In this document: positions 20,406 to 38,899 of the stretch, piece by piece | Layout of the letters: each line of letters begins with the position of its first letter | How positions within the stretch are numbered: position 1 is the first letter of the stretch | Source: Portunus trituberculatus | Lineage: Eukaryota > Arthropoda > Malacostraca > Decapoda > Portunidae | DNA: 64,000 nucleotides | Direction: 5' to 3' | Assembly (NCBI RefSeq): GCF_017591435.1 | Contig: NC_059294.1 | Location: forward strand, 5,933,501-5,997,500 | The notes under the pieces: generated by a model | Database searches by the model: none | What the model saw: the letters and a program-made list of their open reading frames with translations, nothing else | Told to the model about the DNA's origin: nothing | Made by a program: the position numbers and the translations under genes

Positions 20406-21113
20406 TAGAATGTTCCATCACAAAGGGCTGCAGCAAACTCAACATTTTCCGCTTTTTCAAATGTTCTTACACAGGAACTTGACGAAACTCGAGCGAACCT
20501 TTGAGTTGGTGTGCGCGCGGGGGAGTTACCACGCAGCCAAGAGAAAACGGATCATGTCTTGTCACTCCGCCACTGGTGACCTCCCGCTGAGTTAAGGTTG
20601 CATGGCGATGTGAGACTGGCGGACCGTTGTTGCATTTACTGACGGATAAAAAGAAATGACAGCAGCAAAAAATTACACAAACCGTACGTCGTTCATTAAG
20701 GTCTTCACATTCCCACTGAACGGAATGTCAGAATATGATGTTACTTTACTTTTTATTTTTATTTTTAAGACATGAGGGCGGTTTTTATGAAGGTCACGTG
20801 CACGAGCTCTAGACAAACAAGCACTTGTCCAGGGTCTCGTCACGCCCTCAGATCCAGGTGGCACAAAGACTCCTCAGACGCCTCGGTAACAGCATGACGG
20901 ACTTACTGTTAATTAAAGTCTTTTTTTTCCCCTCTTGTTTGATGAAGCATAAACAAAATGGTGCACTTAAGGAACCAGAATGTTCAAGGAAGCCACAGCG
21001 AAGTAAAGGCCAAATCCGCCCGTTACTGGATGACGTTCTGAAGGCGCCAGTTTCCTATTACAAAACTGCAGGGCAGTACGCCTTCTTTCAGACAGGATGT
21101 ACGGAAAAGAACG

Positions 21114-21206
<93 letters not shown>
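21114..21206. repeat. (GT)n-(GA)n compound microsatellite
   Basis: Twelve GT units then about 34 GA units. Confidence 0.95.
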
Positions 21207-21208
<2 letters not shown>

Positions 21209-21787
21209 TTGTAAACTCAGTCCACATAATATTCATCCTTATACAACTTTCCACATCACCTCCCTGGGATTATTAATTATCTTTTCCTACGCCCACCTTT
21301 ACATTTTACTTATCCTTTCACTCTACATACCATTCGCCTTTCCCCTCTCTCTAGTATGTCCTCCTCTCACTCTCTCACTTTCAATCACTTCTCCTGTCTT
21401 TTACACTGCTCATCCTCCTCTCACTCTGCTCAATGTCTTTCCATAGAAATGTACTCGGTGTCCTATTTAGTATGAGTGTAACAGTATTTGAACATTACTA
21501 GCTTTCTGTTTTCTTTCATGTGTGGAAAACGTCAATGTCCTGCTGTTTTGTCCGATTAAATGATGGAATTGTTGCCTCTGTTTCAACCCTCGACGATAAA
21601 AAGTGACGTGCCTCGCTGCCCCTCCATGAACTAAGAAGTGAATTAAGTGTAGGGGTTTTCTTCCATCACACTTAAAGGGAGGTATGGTGAGTGTTGGCTG
21701 CAAGTCCTCCTACCTCCCATTCTTCCCTTACCTAAACATTCAGCTTCACCTTCTCCTACACCTGCATATCCTTCATGGTGTGCACAC

Positions 21788-21995
21788 TTAAGGCTTTCAG
21801 TAACATGCCGCGTTTCCATATTCATTCTGGTTAATATTTGGTGATTTGATACAGCTTCAGAAACTTGTATGGGGATAAAAACGGTGAAGACTCTGGCCAT
21901 TAATCTTTTGACTTTCTTAAACCCTTCCTAATGTAAATAAAATCGTCTAATCATACCCAAAAATCATGGTAAAAATGTGTCTCAGAAGGGGTTAA
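21788..21995 (-). mobile_element. piggyBac-like MITE, copy 8
   Basis: Inverted copy, TTAAGGCTTTCAGTAAC to AGAAGGGGTTAA, with a short deletion in the right end. Confidence 0.8.
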
Positions 21996-22231
21996 CCGAA
22001 ACGCAAACGATACAGCACGAACAAGATTCCTGCCAAACTGTTGTGGCATCGTAACCTTTGAGTGATGTAGTGTGTATATAAACAGCATAACAAGAAATCC
22101 TATCTCGCTTATCTCTTCAGTAAATCACCATCACCTACCACACCGGTCCCGCCAATACCTGTCTGCGCCAGTGAGGCAAAGTGTCACCCTGATGAGCCAC
22201 GTCTGCATCGTTCAGCCCTCGGTACGCTCAC

Positions 22232-22304
22232 CTGGCCTTTCCCCTTGATGCTGCCAATCCCGCCAGTCTTGCCAGTCACTTCGGGTAACTCTCTCCACCA
22301 CGAC
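22232..22304 (-). other. Candidate exon bounded by strong splice signals
   Basis: A long pyrimidine tract ending TCCTCCTGTAG precedes 73 bases, and a CCAG/GTGAGC donor follows, all on the minus strand. Two frames are open. It lies past the stop of the candidate membrane exon, so it would be a 3' UTR exon, an alternative exon, or part of another gene. Confidence 0.2.
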
Positions 22305-22693
22305 CTACAGGAGGAAATGAGGAAAATTATACTAAAATGTCCCTCGGTTAACTACACACAAAAAAAGGGAAATAGTCAACTTGATGATCGCTTTTATATT
22401 CAAACTACGGAGAAGAGAACATAAGAAAAATACGATCAAAATGCTCTACGGTTAGCTTTCAAATCTTACGAGTGAAGTCCGGCCTCACCATGGCCATGAC
22501 AGACACTTACCATCCACTCGATCAAGTTCATTGTGGAACAATCCCCTTACTTTTACGTAAATGTATTTTTTTCTTGACCTTTAATGCTCTACAATATACG
22601 CGTCCTAGAACTGCTATGGCGTAGAAGGTCCCGGGAACCGTGCCAGCACCTCCTTCTCGAATGGGTCAAGGCTGGAAGGTTCGGTAGTCACAC

Positions 22694-22846
22694 TTAAGCG
22701 TCGTGGTTTGCATCATCAATGATTCGTGGAATCATCGGCAGAACGAGCACGGCAAAAATGACCACAAGTCCAATCAGTGGCACGAGGAGGTCGCCGAGGA
22801 CATTAAACTGGTCCGTCGGAAGTGAGGTAAGGTACTCAACTTCAAA
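22694..22846 (-). CDS. Candidate terminal exon with a C-terminal membrane helix
   Basis: On the minus strand an AG acceptor opens a phase 0 frame FEVEYLTSLPTDQFNVLGDL that runs into the hydrophobic run VPLIGLVVIFAVLVLPMIP, a short polar end (RIIDDANHDA) and TAA at 22696-22694. The layout of a membrane anchor with a ten-residue tail looks like a real type I C-terminus. No family is recognised. An alternative acceptor lies 12 bases further in, in the same phase. Confidence 0.35.
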   Translation of the reverse strand, partial: FEVEYLTSLPTDQFNVLGDLLVPLIGLVVIFAVLVLPMIPRIIDDANHDA

Positions 22847-22916
22847 CTACATCAGTTACCCTTCACGTATACTTTCCAATTTTCACCCATTCATGCGAAA
22901 GGTCAAGCGAGTACAC

Positions 22917-22964
22917 CTGAGGCTGAACGGGCGAGGTGGACAGCTGCAGAGCCACGACACGACC
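22917..22964 (-). CDS. Candidate 48-base exon upstream of the membrane exon
   Basis: Between a CCGCAG acceptor and a CAG/GTGTAC donor, the phase 0 frame reads GRVVALQLSTSPVQPQ and would join the next exon in phase. The implied intron is only about 70 bases. The other open frame reads through several Cys residues, so frame choice is uncertain. Confidence 0.2.
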
Positions 22965-23240
22965 CTGCGGACGGCGAGCGTGTCCAGCACCGTATGAAGG
23001 AGAATGACAAGGAGGATAAAAACAGTTGGTTTTCACAATATCCACGAACGTCTTCTTGCATTTTCTCCTCGACCAAAGGGCAACAAAAAACAAAAGGCCT
23101 ACACTTCATCATCCTCAAGGACACAAAGCCTCGATCATCAAATATGGTGTTATTTAAAAAAGATAAACTCCTGAAAGTCTTAAAATATACCGCAACGGTG
23201 CAGGTGGAGAAAAAGAGGAGCCGTGCAGGTTGCGAAATAA

Positions 23241-23241
<1 letters not shown>

Positions 23242-23326
<85 letters not shown>
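23242..23326. repeat. (GA)n microsatellite
   Basis: Lies between two candidate minus-strand exons. Confidence 0.95.
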
Positions 23327-23332
<6 letters not shown>

Positions 23333-23491
23333 AAGCCTTCGTATGCACGATAACTGAATTATGAATGAGAACAGTTTGAGGGGAGAGATTCAGAACAACG
23401 TAAAAAATGTGACAGATGAAGGTGGAAAGTGAGTCTGGCAAGGCGGGAAAAATACCGCGGCTGATGTGGGCGTGTTCGGCGAGCTCCTCAC

Positions 23492-23593
23492 TTTCCCCAG
23501 CGACACCTCCCTTCCTCCCACTCCACAGGCCTCCCGAGGCACTCCCTGGCTCTACACCACTCACACTGCAGAGCCCTGAGTCCCTCCACAATG
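23492..23593 (-). CDS. Candidate Cys-rich exon (PSI-like spacing)
   Basis: A CTACAG acceptor and AAA/GTGAGG donor bound 102 bases. One frame reads IVEGLRALQCEWC, then RARECLGRPVEWEEGRCRWG. The CEWC followed by spaced Cys and a Trp resembles plexin/semaphorin/integrin (PSI) modules. Its exit phase does not match the 48-base candidate exon in its best frame, so an intermediate exon is missing or one call is wrong. Confidence 0.22.
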
Positions 23594-24056
23594 CTGTAGG
23601 ATATGACACTTCGCTATCTGTAACAGGGGAGTGCAAAACTGATTAAGATGCTCGTAAAAGGAAGATAAAAAAGTAACTTGCTGACTAATTGTAAAGTTTT
23701 GTAATATTTGTGTCCTTCAGTCCTTACACTCTTGAACACTGAGAAAAATAAAAGAAAAAAAGAAACAAGGAAGAAAAAAATCAACATGAACTAATCACTT
23801 GAAGTATAAATAGAATCCTCAGTGTGTGAGTTTTAGAGTAGATACATACGCTATTGTAGGATATGACGCCTGACTGACGCCTGATTATCTATAACACGGA
23901 CAGGAAGGTAAAAGAGATGATAATACAGAAACATATATAACATGACTTGGACATTTAGAAGGTAACCAGAACCATATAAGTGAGCTTTTAAGTTGTGCAC
24001 AGCGTTCGAGGATAACACTGCACTATTTAGAGCAAAAAGAGGGAATAGAGTTTATA

Positions 24057-24240
24057 TTAACCCCTTGAGTACCATGACGCGTTCCCAAATTCATTCTACT
24101 TACTATTTGGTGATTTTAAACAGTTTCAAAAACTTGTGTGTGGGATTAAAATAGTGAAGACCGAGGCCATTAATCTTCTGAATGGTCTAATCGTACTCAA
24201 ATCTCAAGGTAAAAATGTGTCCCAGTAATGAAGGGGTTAA
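24057..24240 (-). mobile_element. piggyBac-like MITE, copy 9
   Basis: Inverted copy with intact ends TTAACCCCTTGAGTACC and GAAGGGGTTAA; about 25 internal bases are missing after TTAATCTTCTGA. Confidence 0.85.
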
Positions 24241-25570
24241 AAAAAATATATACGTCACGGTCACATGAAAATTGTGGGAGGTAAGCCGTGTGCAACTAGA
24301 CTTACTAGAGGCACGAAAGCTTAGGAAACGAAGCGGATCAACAAAACGAGGCTGAGCTTGTGCCCATGAACTTTACTTTTACTTTTTAATCACCCACCTT
24401 GGCCAGAGATGATGCAGCGTGGGATATACAATTATACACCACGATAAATCACTCCACGACGGTAGCTAGGTGTGGGTTGGATGCAGGGCGCGCGGTTAAT
24501 GGAATAATGATACACAGAAACAAATTAGCTCATGGGGGTGGGTCATATCATGGTTCGGAGAGACGGGTGGAGGAAAAAAGACCAGGAGGAAGGTGAGATA
24601 CACAGATAATCATAAGTTATAATAAATCATCACTTCTATGGAGATACCTAACAGTGTCTGGACAGAGACACATAACATTTCAAAATAACTGAGTGCATAC
24701 AATTCACCAACATGAGAGAGCAGTCAAGCCTTGCGATACCTACTAGAGAGATAAATTTCCGCGAGGATTGGACGGGGAGAGAGGAAGGCAGGGACTAGAG
24801 TAAAGGACGGCACCACCAACACCATAAAGCACAAGAAGAAAACTTAAACTGGATCTCGTGGAGTGTAGCGAGAAAGCGGGAACGATCGGACGGCGGGAGA
24901 GGCTGAGAGGAAGCTGCGTGGAAGGCGAGGCTGGCGCGGTATGGTTTGCGCAAGGGAGCAAGGGAGAAATGGCCAGAGTGGAGGAGAATGAAAGGTTATT
25001 GGCAAGGTACGGTGCAACATTCCCGGACAATCCTTCCTGATACATAAATTCAATGACTCGTGCTTGTATCCCGTTATATTTTCTTATACTACGCGAGGGA
25101 CAAGTATTTCATCACCATTAATATCTCATTGCCTTGCACTTACAACTTATCTCGAATCCAAAATGACTAGTGGAAGGAGCAATGCCTAGAAAAACTACTT
25201 AAGTGTATACCTCTCGTTTCCTTTTCGTATTTACAGTGTCTTGATGGTGCTGGTTGACCTTCCGCCACACTAATAGGGGTGCTGAGGAGTAAGAGAGCTT
25301 GACAGATTGCCTTGTATGGGAGAAATTAGAAGTTTAATAATGGAAGCTTTTGTTTATAGAGATGATGCATGGAGGACAGCAAATCAGATGAAAAATGGTC
25401 TAATCTTCCCCTCCCACCATTCACTGCAGATCTCTCTCTCTCTCTCTCTCTGATGGGACTAAGAGGAGTGATTCACATTGTTTCATTGCCACACCGAAGC
25501 ACGTGTACTGAGCTTGAAAAGGGAAGGATGTAACATTAATGGCTTTATGTTGATTATTGCATAAAGCTGG

Positions 25571-25573
<3 letters not shown>

Positions 25574-25644
<71 letters not shown>

Positions 25645-25654
25645 CTCTCTCTCA
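25574..25654. repeat. (AC)n-(TC)n microsatellite
   Basis: About 34 AC units and a short TC end. Confidence 0.95.
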
Positions 25655-26079
25655 TTGCGGCTAAGGTGACAGGAACGCCACTACAGGGAGTTTACTTTCT
25701 TTTCCAAACCGTCCACATTGATGGTAATCTTATGTTGTTGAAAGTTGTCCGACGAGCATGTGGCCTCGCTCGAGAGTTTGCACCAGTGAACTCTCCCGGC
25801 CTACCTCTCCCCTCTCTCCTCTCCTTGTCAACCTGCGAACGACCTCCACCACCTCAACCATGCACTCCAAACCTTTCTGAGTCATTCACTAACATCCGGG
25901 CCTCCTCGCGAGCAATCAGGTCCCGCAAGCTTCAACATAAAAACTGGAACATGTGCTTTGAAGTCCCATGGGGTTCATCTTTTTCTCTCACGTGGTCCTG
26001 TTTGATGAAGGCGTTTGTGGGGAACATTGTCCTTTTCCGCAGCACGATTTACTTGAATATGTTTGCTCTTCTCCCCCTG

Positions 26080-26085
<6 letters not shown>

Positions 26086-26159
<74 letters not shown>
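26086..26159. repeat. (CT)n microsatellite
   Basis: 37 units inside a 201-codon open frame that owes part of its length to this array. Confidence 0.95.
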
Positions 26160-26161
<2 letters not shown>

Positions 26162-26995
26162 GTGGCGGATGTCACACGGATTTTCTCTATTTATTGGTAA
26201 CGCATCGACATGCCTCTCCGTCTGGTTGTCTGCGACTTCTCCACTCTGAGACAACTGTGGCTAAAAGCTAAGTGCATCTGTCTCCTTTCGATCTGTTGCG
26301 GTTACTTTCCTAGCGGTGTACAACATATTCTGATATATTCATCGCATATTCATTCGTGCCTAGATAAACTGCTGGCCCGTCAATGCACTGCTCTGAGATT
26401 GTGGGACGTGACTAATGGGTTTATCTGTCGGTTTTCGAGTTGTCATGATAAAGTTTCCTCGTGCAATAACATCAGCTTAGGGATTCGATGAGTGGAAGCT
26501 GTTACAATAAGAACTGGACTTCGTGAAGAGAGTTACACGACTAAATAAAGTAATCACTCTCATTCATCACGCTCCTAGCAATTCCTTACATGAAAAAAAA
26601 GACACGACATTGGTGATACTAGAATAAATAACACCAATGGCCCAGTGTGAATATGGAAGGTACTGCTTGAATGCGATCTAATCAGGAAGGCGAGGCTAAA
26701 GGTGTAGAGGTTAGGCTGTGCTGCGTGTTGCAGGTGTGGACTGCAGGAAAAGTTTTTGGTTAGGAATCCTCTATACGAAGAGCTTGCTTAGTACAGGATA
26801 TGGTACTTGTCGGGTATTGCCGCGGTGAGCTGCTGCAGTACCTGTGTGGACTGCTACAGGTGCGGCTTACTACAGGTGGGAGATACTGAAGGTGTAAGTC
26901 TCTGCAGGTGTACGCTGTTGCATTGGTCCTATGACGTCTTAATTATAAGATGACCCATATACAACAAATCCTACTTCTTACCTCTAGGCATACGC

Positions 26996-26996
26996 T

Positions 26997-27082
<86 letters not shown>
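26996..27082. repeat. (CA)n with CG-containing centre
   Basis: Central CGCACACGCGCGCGC, an alternating purine-pyrimidine run favouring Z-DNA. Confidence 0.95.
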
Positions 27083-27086
<4 letters not shown>

Positions 27087-27250
27087 GGCCGATATAATTT
27101 CTCTTATTTTACGAAGCTGTAGCCTCATTTATGACGTTGGCTGTGACGATGAAAAACCGCGTGGCGGAGGACATGCAGTGAGGAAGTAAGTCTATGGCAA
27201 GCGAGGCTGAGCAAAACGAGGGCGATCCCCAAAGTGGAGGCGGATGTGGT

Positions 27251-27345
27251 GGTGGGGCGGGGCGGGGCAGGGCAGGGCAGGGCGGGGCGGGGCGGGGCAG
27301 GGCTGGGCTGAGCTGGGCTGGGCGGGGCTGGGCGGCTGAACTCTT
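27251..27345. repeat. G-rich GGGGC/GGGCT minisatellite
   Basis: Repeated pentamers GGGGC, GGGCA and GGGCT give many G-runs of 3-4; a strong G-quadruplex candidate on the plus strand. Confidence 0.9.
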
Positions 27346-27744
27346 GGAGGTGGGTTTGGGTCAGGGGTCTGAGGACTCAGGAGGAGGTGGCTGGGGGAAA
27401 TATGACGTTGACTCTAATGATGGATTATTCTTTTCTAATTCGGGAAAAATCCCTTCGAAGACATTGCACTCAACTCTCTCTCTCTCTCTCTCTCTCTCTT
27501 GCATGCGAGAACAAAGGAGAGGCACGATTTTATAAGCGTTCAATTTCCTTTTTATTGAAATCTACTTCTAAATTCAGAGGAATATGATCGCTTAGTGAAA
27601 AAAAAGGTATACTTAAAGACTATGTATGGGAAGCACTGTTCCAATGTTATTTATAGTGGTACCCATATTACCACCAAGCGCATCTTTGGTGTAACCACCT
27701 AGAACCTGGGTATCATGGTGACATGTAGCTAACTTTAAACCACT

Positions 27745-27850
27745 CGACAAATGGCAAAGTTTCAAGGCGGTACGTACGTCGTGGGATTCGAACCTACACG
27801 TGGACGTCTGCCCGATCCCATGCTCACCACCTCATCCACTACGCCACCGC
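27745..27850 (-). mobile_element. Third tRNA-like repeat
   Basis: Read on the minus strand: GGCGGTGGCGTAGTGGATGA, later GTAGGTTCGAATCCCACGA, i.e. box A and box B spacing of a tRNA-derived element. A partial copy is at 3645-3722. Confidence 0.5.
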
Positions 27851-27964
27851 CTCCTTATGACATGACACAACGCCTTCATCAGCCATCAAGTCACCCACTC
27901 ATAACAACACACCACTGTGACGCCTCAGCCTCCACGTGCACCACTGCCTCTTCACAGTGTGCTG

Positions 27965-27966
<2 letters not shown>

Positions 27967-28050
<84 letters not shown>
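27967..28050. repeat. (AT)n microsatellite
   Basis: About 42 units. Confidence 0.95.
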
Positions 28051-28053
<3 letters not shown>

Positions 28054-28352
28054 TTTATTGTGCGTTTTTGTCGGTCATTAAAGATACTCCATACGGTTCA
28101 TTGTATTATTGCTGGTGGCTTAATTTGAACCTCGTAGTGGTGCAAGCAGTGTAGAGCGCTGATGCCCTGAAGCTGGAGAGACAGGACAAGTAGCGGCAGA
28201 GCTAAGGACACCACACGGTAGTGCGTATTTAGTGCAGTACCTCTCACCTTTGAAGAAAGGATACAAACATGTGCACACACGCAAGCACGCACTCACTCAT
28301 ACTCACAAACACACACACACACACACACTAATCCACATCCACGTCGTCTCAG

Positions 28353-28534
28353 GGATTCTTGTGCCACAGAGTAAGTCGAGTGACAAGCGTGGTATTCGTG
28401 GGACCAAGGGAACACAGCGACACGCAAATCATGGAGGTCGTTCCACTCCCACCTCCACTCTGACACCTTCCATCAACCATACAGAGGCTTCACATATATC
28501 CGTCGGGGAAGACAAGACGAGCTACGATAAGTAG
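28353..28534 (+). CDS. Candidate C-terminal exon
   Basis: A TCGTCTCAG acceptor opens a frame needing two bases of a split codon, reading ILVPQSKSSDKRGIRGTKGT, later RSTPTSTLTPSINHTEASHI, and stopping at TAG 28532-28534. Basic then Ser/Thr-rich composition resembles a cytoplasmic tail. No gene to its left is identified. The stop sits just upstream of a (CT) array. Confidence 0.3.
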
Positions 28535-28551
28535 TTGTTGCCGTTACAGAG

Positions 28552-28660
<109 letters not shown>

Positions 28661-29086
28661 GCTACGAATGCAAACTGGTTTTCCTGGGAAAGGTTCGTTG
28701 TTTGGGTGGTGACTGATGCGAGGCCATGTTAAGACACTTATTATTTGGAACTACCCGTAAAGGATGGAGGAAGACTGCCCACCACTAGCTGGGTGACGCG
28801 GAGGAATGAGATGAATATAGTGACGGAGAGTTTTGAGTGAGTGGGCAAAGGATGGTTGAAGAGTGGCCAGTGATGGCTGGAGAGGGGACAGCATGGGTGG
28901 AGATCAGTTTGGTAAAGCAAAAGAAATGGTGTTGTGATGCTGTTATTCCAGGAACAGATAAAACTTACTACGAGGTGGTCTACCTTGCACCAGCTCCGGG
29001 ACAAGGTAGAGGCGGCATTGAGATATTGCTATTTCCAGAGATACTCACCTGAAACAGAAAGGCATGCACGCACGCGCACGCACGCA

Positions 29087-29121
<35 letters not shown>

Positions 29122-29611
29122 TCACGGCCTTCACATTGTTACGCCCCGTCTCCTTTCTATAATATGTCTTGTACTTCCTTGATACAAGTCTGATGCAACA
29201 CTCTTATTCATGGAGGTTAAAAGACAAGAAAACATCTTACGTTTTTTTATTCCTTTTTCTTTAATATTCACCGTCAATACACAGCATAATAACGCGACAA
29301 CAAAAGCGGCAAAAGTAGTTTTTACAAAGTTTACATGTAGCGATTCACATCACTGACGGAAGACCCACAACCCGTTCTTCCAAGAGTCTGCACTGCGGGT
29401 CCTCGTGACGAAACACACATATGAGGTGATGAAGGGTCAGGTCTATGACTAGACTTTGGCGTGGTGGTTTGGTTCAGTCATAGGCGCCAGTCAGCACTCC
29501 CGCAGCGGCGAGCGTGCGCAGCCACCAAGAAAGTGCTATTAATGCCTAAAATTAAGGAAATTGGAAGAGGGCACAAACTGAACTAATTCATTCTACTTTC
29601 AAATTTAGCTT

Positions 29612-29644
<33 letters not shown>
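29612..29644. repeat. (GCA)n trinucleotide
   Basis: Eleven units of the CAG/CTG class. Confidence 0.9.
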
Positions 29645-29646
<2 letters not shown>

Positions 29647-30322
29647 GGCGGCAGCAGGACTTTAATCAGGGAAAATGTAGAACGAGAAAAATAGTGAAAG
29701 GTGAGCGAATGACAAAAGATGGTGTTCTAATGTTTCGAACAGCTGAATGGCCACTACTATGCCGCTGAGTAACACACATCCACTGCCATCTGGCAAAAGA
29801 TAACAAACTCATTCATGAAAATATTACAGTAACTTCATGGTTGTTTTCTGCGTGTTGCTACCTACTATTCTTCAGTCGGCAGCTCCTGCTTGTAAATGCA
29901 TTACAAATACCATACATATGTATAAAAACATACAATCATTTCCCCACAGGCATAGCAATATTTAGAGATGGACTACTTCCTGCAGGGACAGTTGGCATCT
30001 TCGAGACAGCTAAACGCTACCCTCACTACGTAACACATTCTCAACAACTCCATTAGGTTTTTCGTCTCAGAGTTCGAGTACTGATGCTGGAACGACTCAA
30101 CAGACGTTGCCTTATATGTAGCTAAGATATTAAATAATCTAAAATATTACATTAATCATATACAAAATTCTTAATGAAGAAAAATGTGAAAATATGATTT
30201 GTTCATCATCTGCAAAGGTTCTCTGAAGCACTTGTCTGCACATGCAGGCACTTCCAGACTGATCTTATGCCTTATGGGCACACTAATGCTGCTTCACCAC
30301 TGTTCGGTCTCAACCATTTCTT

Positions 30323-30328
30323 TTTATT
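30323..30328 (-). promoter_or_regulatory. Candidate polyadenylation signal AATAAA for the SLC46-like gene
   Basis: The first clear AATAAA on the minus strand lies about 370 bases past the SLC46-like stop codon. Distance and orientation fit a 3' UTR end; usage is unproven. Confidence 0.3.
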
Positions 30329-30700
30329 TGTTATGGTTTACAATCAATTAGAACAACGCTTTAATATTCATAACCCTAAACATCTAGGAACGAACTAACG
30401 TCATCAACTTTGAATTCGACACCCCACGTTCTACCATGAAAGCTGTCATCACCTCTCTGCCGCACCGATGACAGCGTGAAACCAGTTCACAGTATTCATT
30501 ATGAGTATGAGGAGCGGGTACTGGCGTACGGGAGCGGTGCTACAACGCACTGCTTCAGGAGAGGCATATCACAGTGTTCTTTGCGGACACCAGCTGACCT
30601 AGGGCGCGGCCAGGTATTGTCACTTCGTGATGAGACAACACAGGAGGTCGCTAACTATGTATGCATTTTTTTCTCTTTCTTGCTTTGTTATGAATACATT

Positions 30701-37358
<6,658 letters not shown>

Positions 37359-37599
37359 CTGTTTTGGAGGAGACAAGACACCATATGTAGCCAATTACAT
37401 CAACATAATTCCTTGATATGTAATCTTAGATAAGAAGATAAACTATCGAACATTCTTGAATATCATCTTATTTGCATAATTAATTCCAAATCATAAAATT
37501 ATTTATCTTTCTTTCACTTTCAAGGTTGACATTCGATAATGCTAAAAATAATTCTAAATATTGATTTGCAACACGATTTTCCTGGAGCAGATAAATGTA

Positions 37600-38217
37600 A
37601 GCGAAGAAAGAGGCGCACATCACAAGACACGTGCAGCGGCTGGGTCACGTGCGGGGAGGGGAGCGGGAGGAGGGGAGGAAGGCGTGGGTAAACTGAAGTG
37701 TGGATGGAAGGTCTTTATACTTTCAACGATCTAAGATAAAAGATAAAAAAAAAAAAAAAACTATCGCAGTGTTGCAGCACTAATACACTTAGCACACTGC
37801 AATCTGAATGTACACACGTCAGAGCGTAGGGTGTCCACAGCCTCGCCACGAACCGCCTGCACACACACAGGACACTCCGGGCCGAGGTGTCACGCATCAC
37901 GCCCTCGCCTCAATCAACATCACCACACAAGTTCGGCATTCACTTCACTTATTGTCAGTATAACGTACTGATGATCACTGGGCCACTGTCTTGTTTCAAG
38001 GGGACTGCTGGGAGCAGTAGGGATCGGGAGCGAAAGTGAGGGGCGCGGATGGGCCAGCTGTACACTTCCCCGCGCCAAGGCAAGGCACGGTGACAATCAC
38101 AGAAAAAAAGTTGCTGTAGGGTAACGTAAGTTATTATGATACTATATACATTTTAAAATCAAACATTTATAAATCGTTCAATTTTAATTAATCCAGGAAA
38201 ATCATGGCATATCATAC
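37600..38217. promoter_or_regulatory. Candidate divergent promoter region between SLC46-like gene and exon at 38218
   Basis: GC-richer sequence than its surroundings, low in microsatellites, lies between the SLC46-like first known exon (leftward) and a probable first coding exon (rightward). It contains two CACGTG E-boxes at 37628-37633 and 37646-37651; the second reads GTCACGTGCG, close to the TFEB/TFE3 CLEAR element. A third CACGTG is at 38856. No TATA box is convincing. Confidence 0.3.
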
Positions 38218-38365
38218 ATGTCCATGACTGATGATTCTGAAAGGCAAGAGGGAATTAGTGAACAACGGGGAGTGTCGTACAGCAGCGTTAGCGGGAGTCT
38301 TCATGACCAGGCACAGGGAGGGAATGATCTTTTTGAGGTGCAGGGCGAAGCTTTAGTAAACCGCG
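38218..38365 (+). CDS. Probable first coding exon of an unidentified gene
   Basis: Starting ATG, ATG two codons later, then an open frame reading MSMTDDSERQEGISEQRG and SYSSVSGSLHDQAQGGND, ending at a strong donor (CGCG/GTAAGAG) in phase 1. Residues are hydrophilic and of coding-like composition, without repeats. It diverges from the SLC46-like gene. I recognise no family and cannot place exon 2. The frame also stays open past the donor to 38589, so an unspliced 123-residue ORF is the alternative. Confidence 0.4.
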
Positions 38366-38899
38366 GTAAGAGTGTTACACAGCCAGGTCATCTCCTCCTC
38401 CACATGCGCAGACAGCTCGCGCAGATCACCTCATACCGTGCAGCCAGCACTTTCCTCGTCTCTGTATCGTCGAGTTCTCGTCTAAAATCATCGTGCTGTC
38501 GACGTTATGCACCTTCTTATTATGCAACAGAACATGCCAACGTTTGCTTGCAGCGCTTGTCAGTACTGGAACAAGCGATAACACGCTGATATTGCTATCG
38601 ATCAAGAGACCATTGCACATTTCTATTTGGAAGCGACAACTGGAGCACGTAATAATAGTGGCCAATCAGTGCCGTGGTTGGCCCACTGTAGGATGCTAGC
38701 AAGAGCCAATCGCTGCCTTAACCACACCCCAAGAATTTTCACGGCCACTTGACCCCCTCCTGCCCCTCCCGCCCGGCCGGCTGCCGCAGCGAGTTCCCAG
38801 ACGCCTCGGGTACGCCGGGGCAGGCGGGTGGTGGCAGCTCTACTCTCACTTGCGTCACGTGTTGTGCACACGAGAGCAATATTTCGCTCTGAAATCGCG

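Noticed and set aside
22076..22121. TATATAAA with TCAGT downstream on the plus strand
   Set aside because: Spacing of about 41-43 bases is too long for a canonical core promoter.
25666..26271. 201-codon plus-strand open frame
   Set aside because: Starts at GTG, includes a 37-unit CT array, and shows no domain or splice context.
27194..27535. Gly-rich protein beginning MASEAEQNEG
   Set aside because: Start context is poor (T at -3), and most of the frame is a G-rich minisatellite followed by a CT array.
28924..29010. Short exon-like segment TDKTYYEVVYLAPAPGQ
   Set aside because: An acceptor and GTAGAG donor exist, but it is only about 55 bases with no neighbours; not separable from chance.
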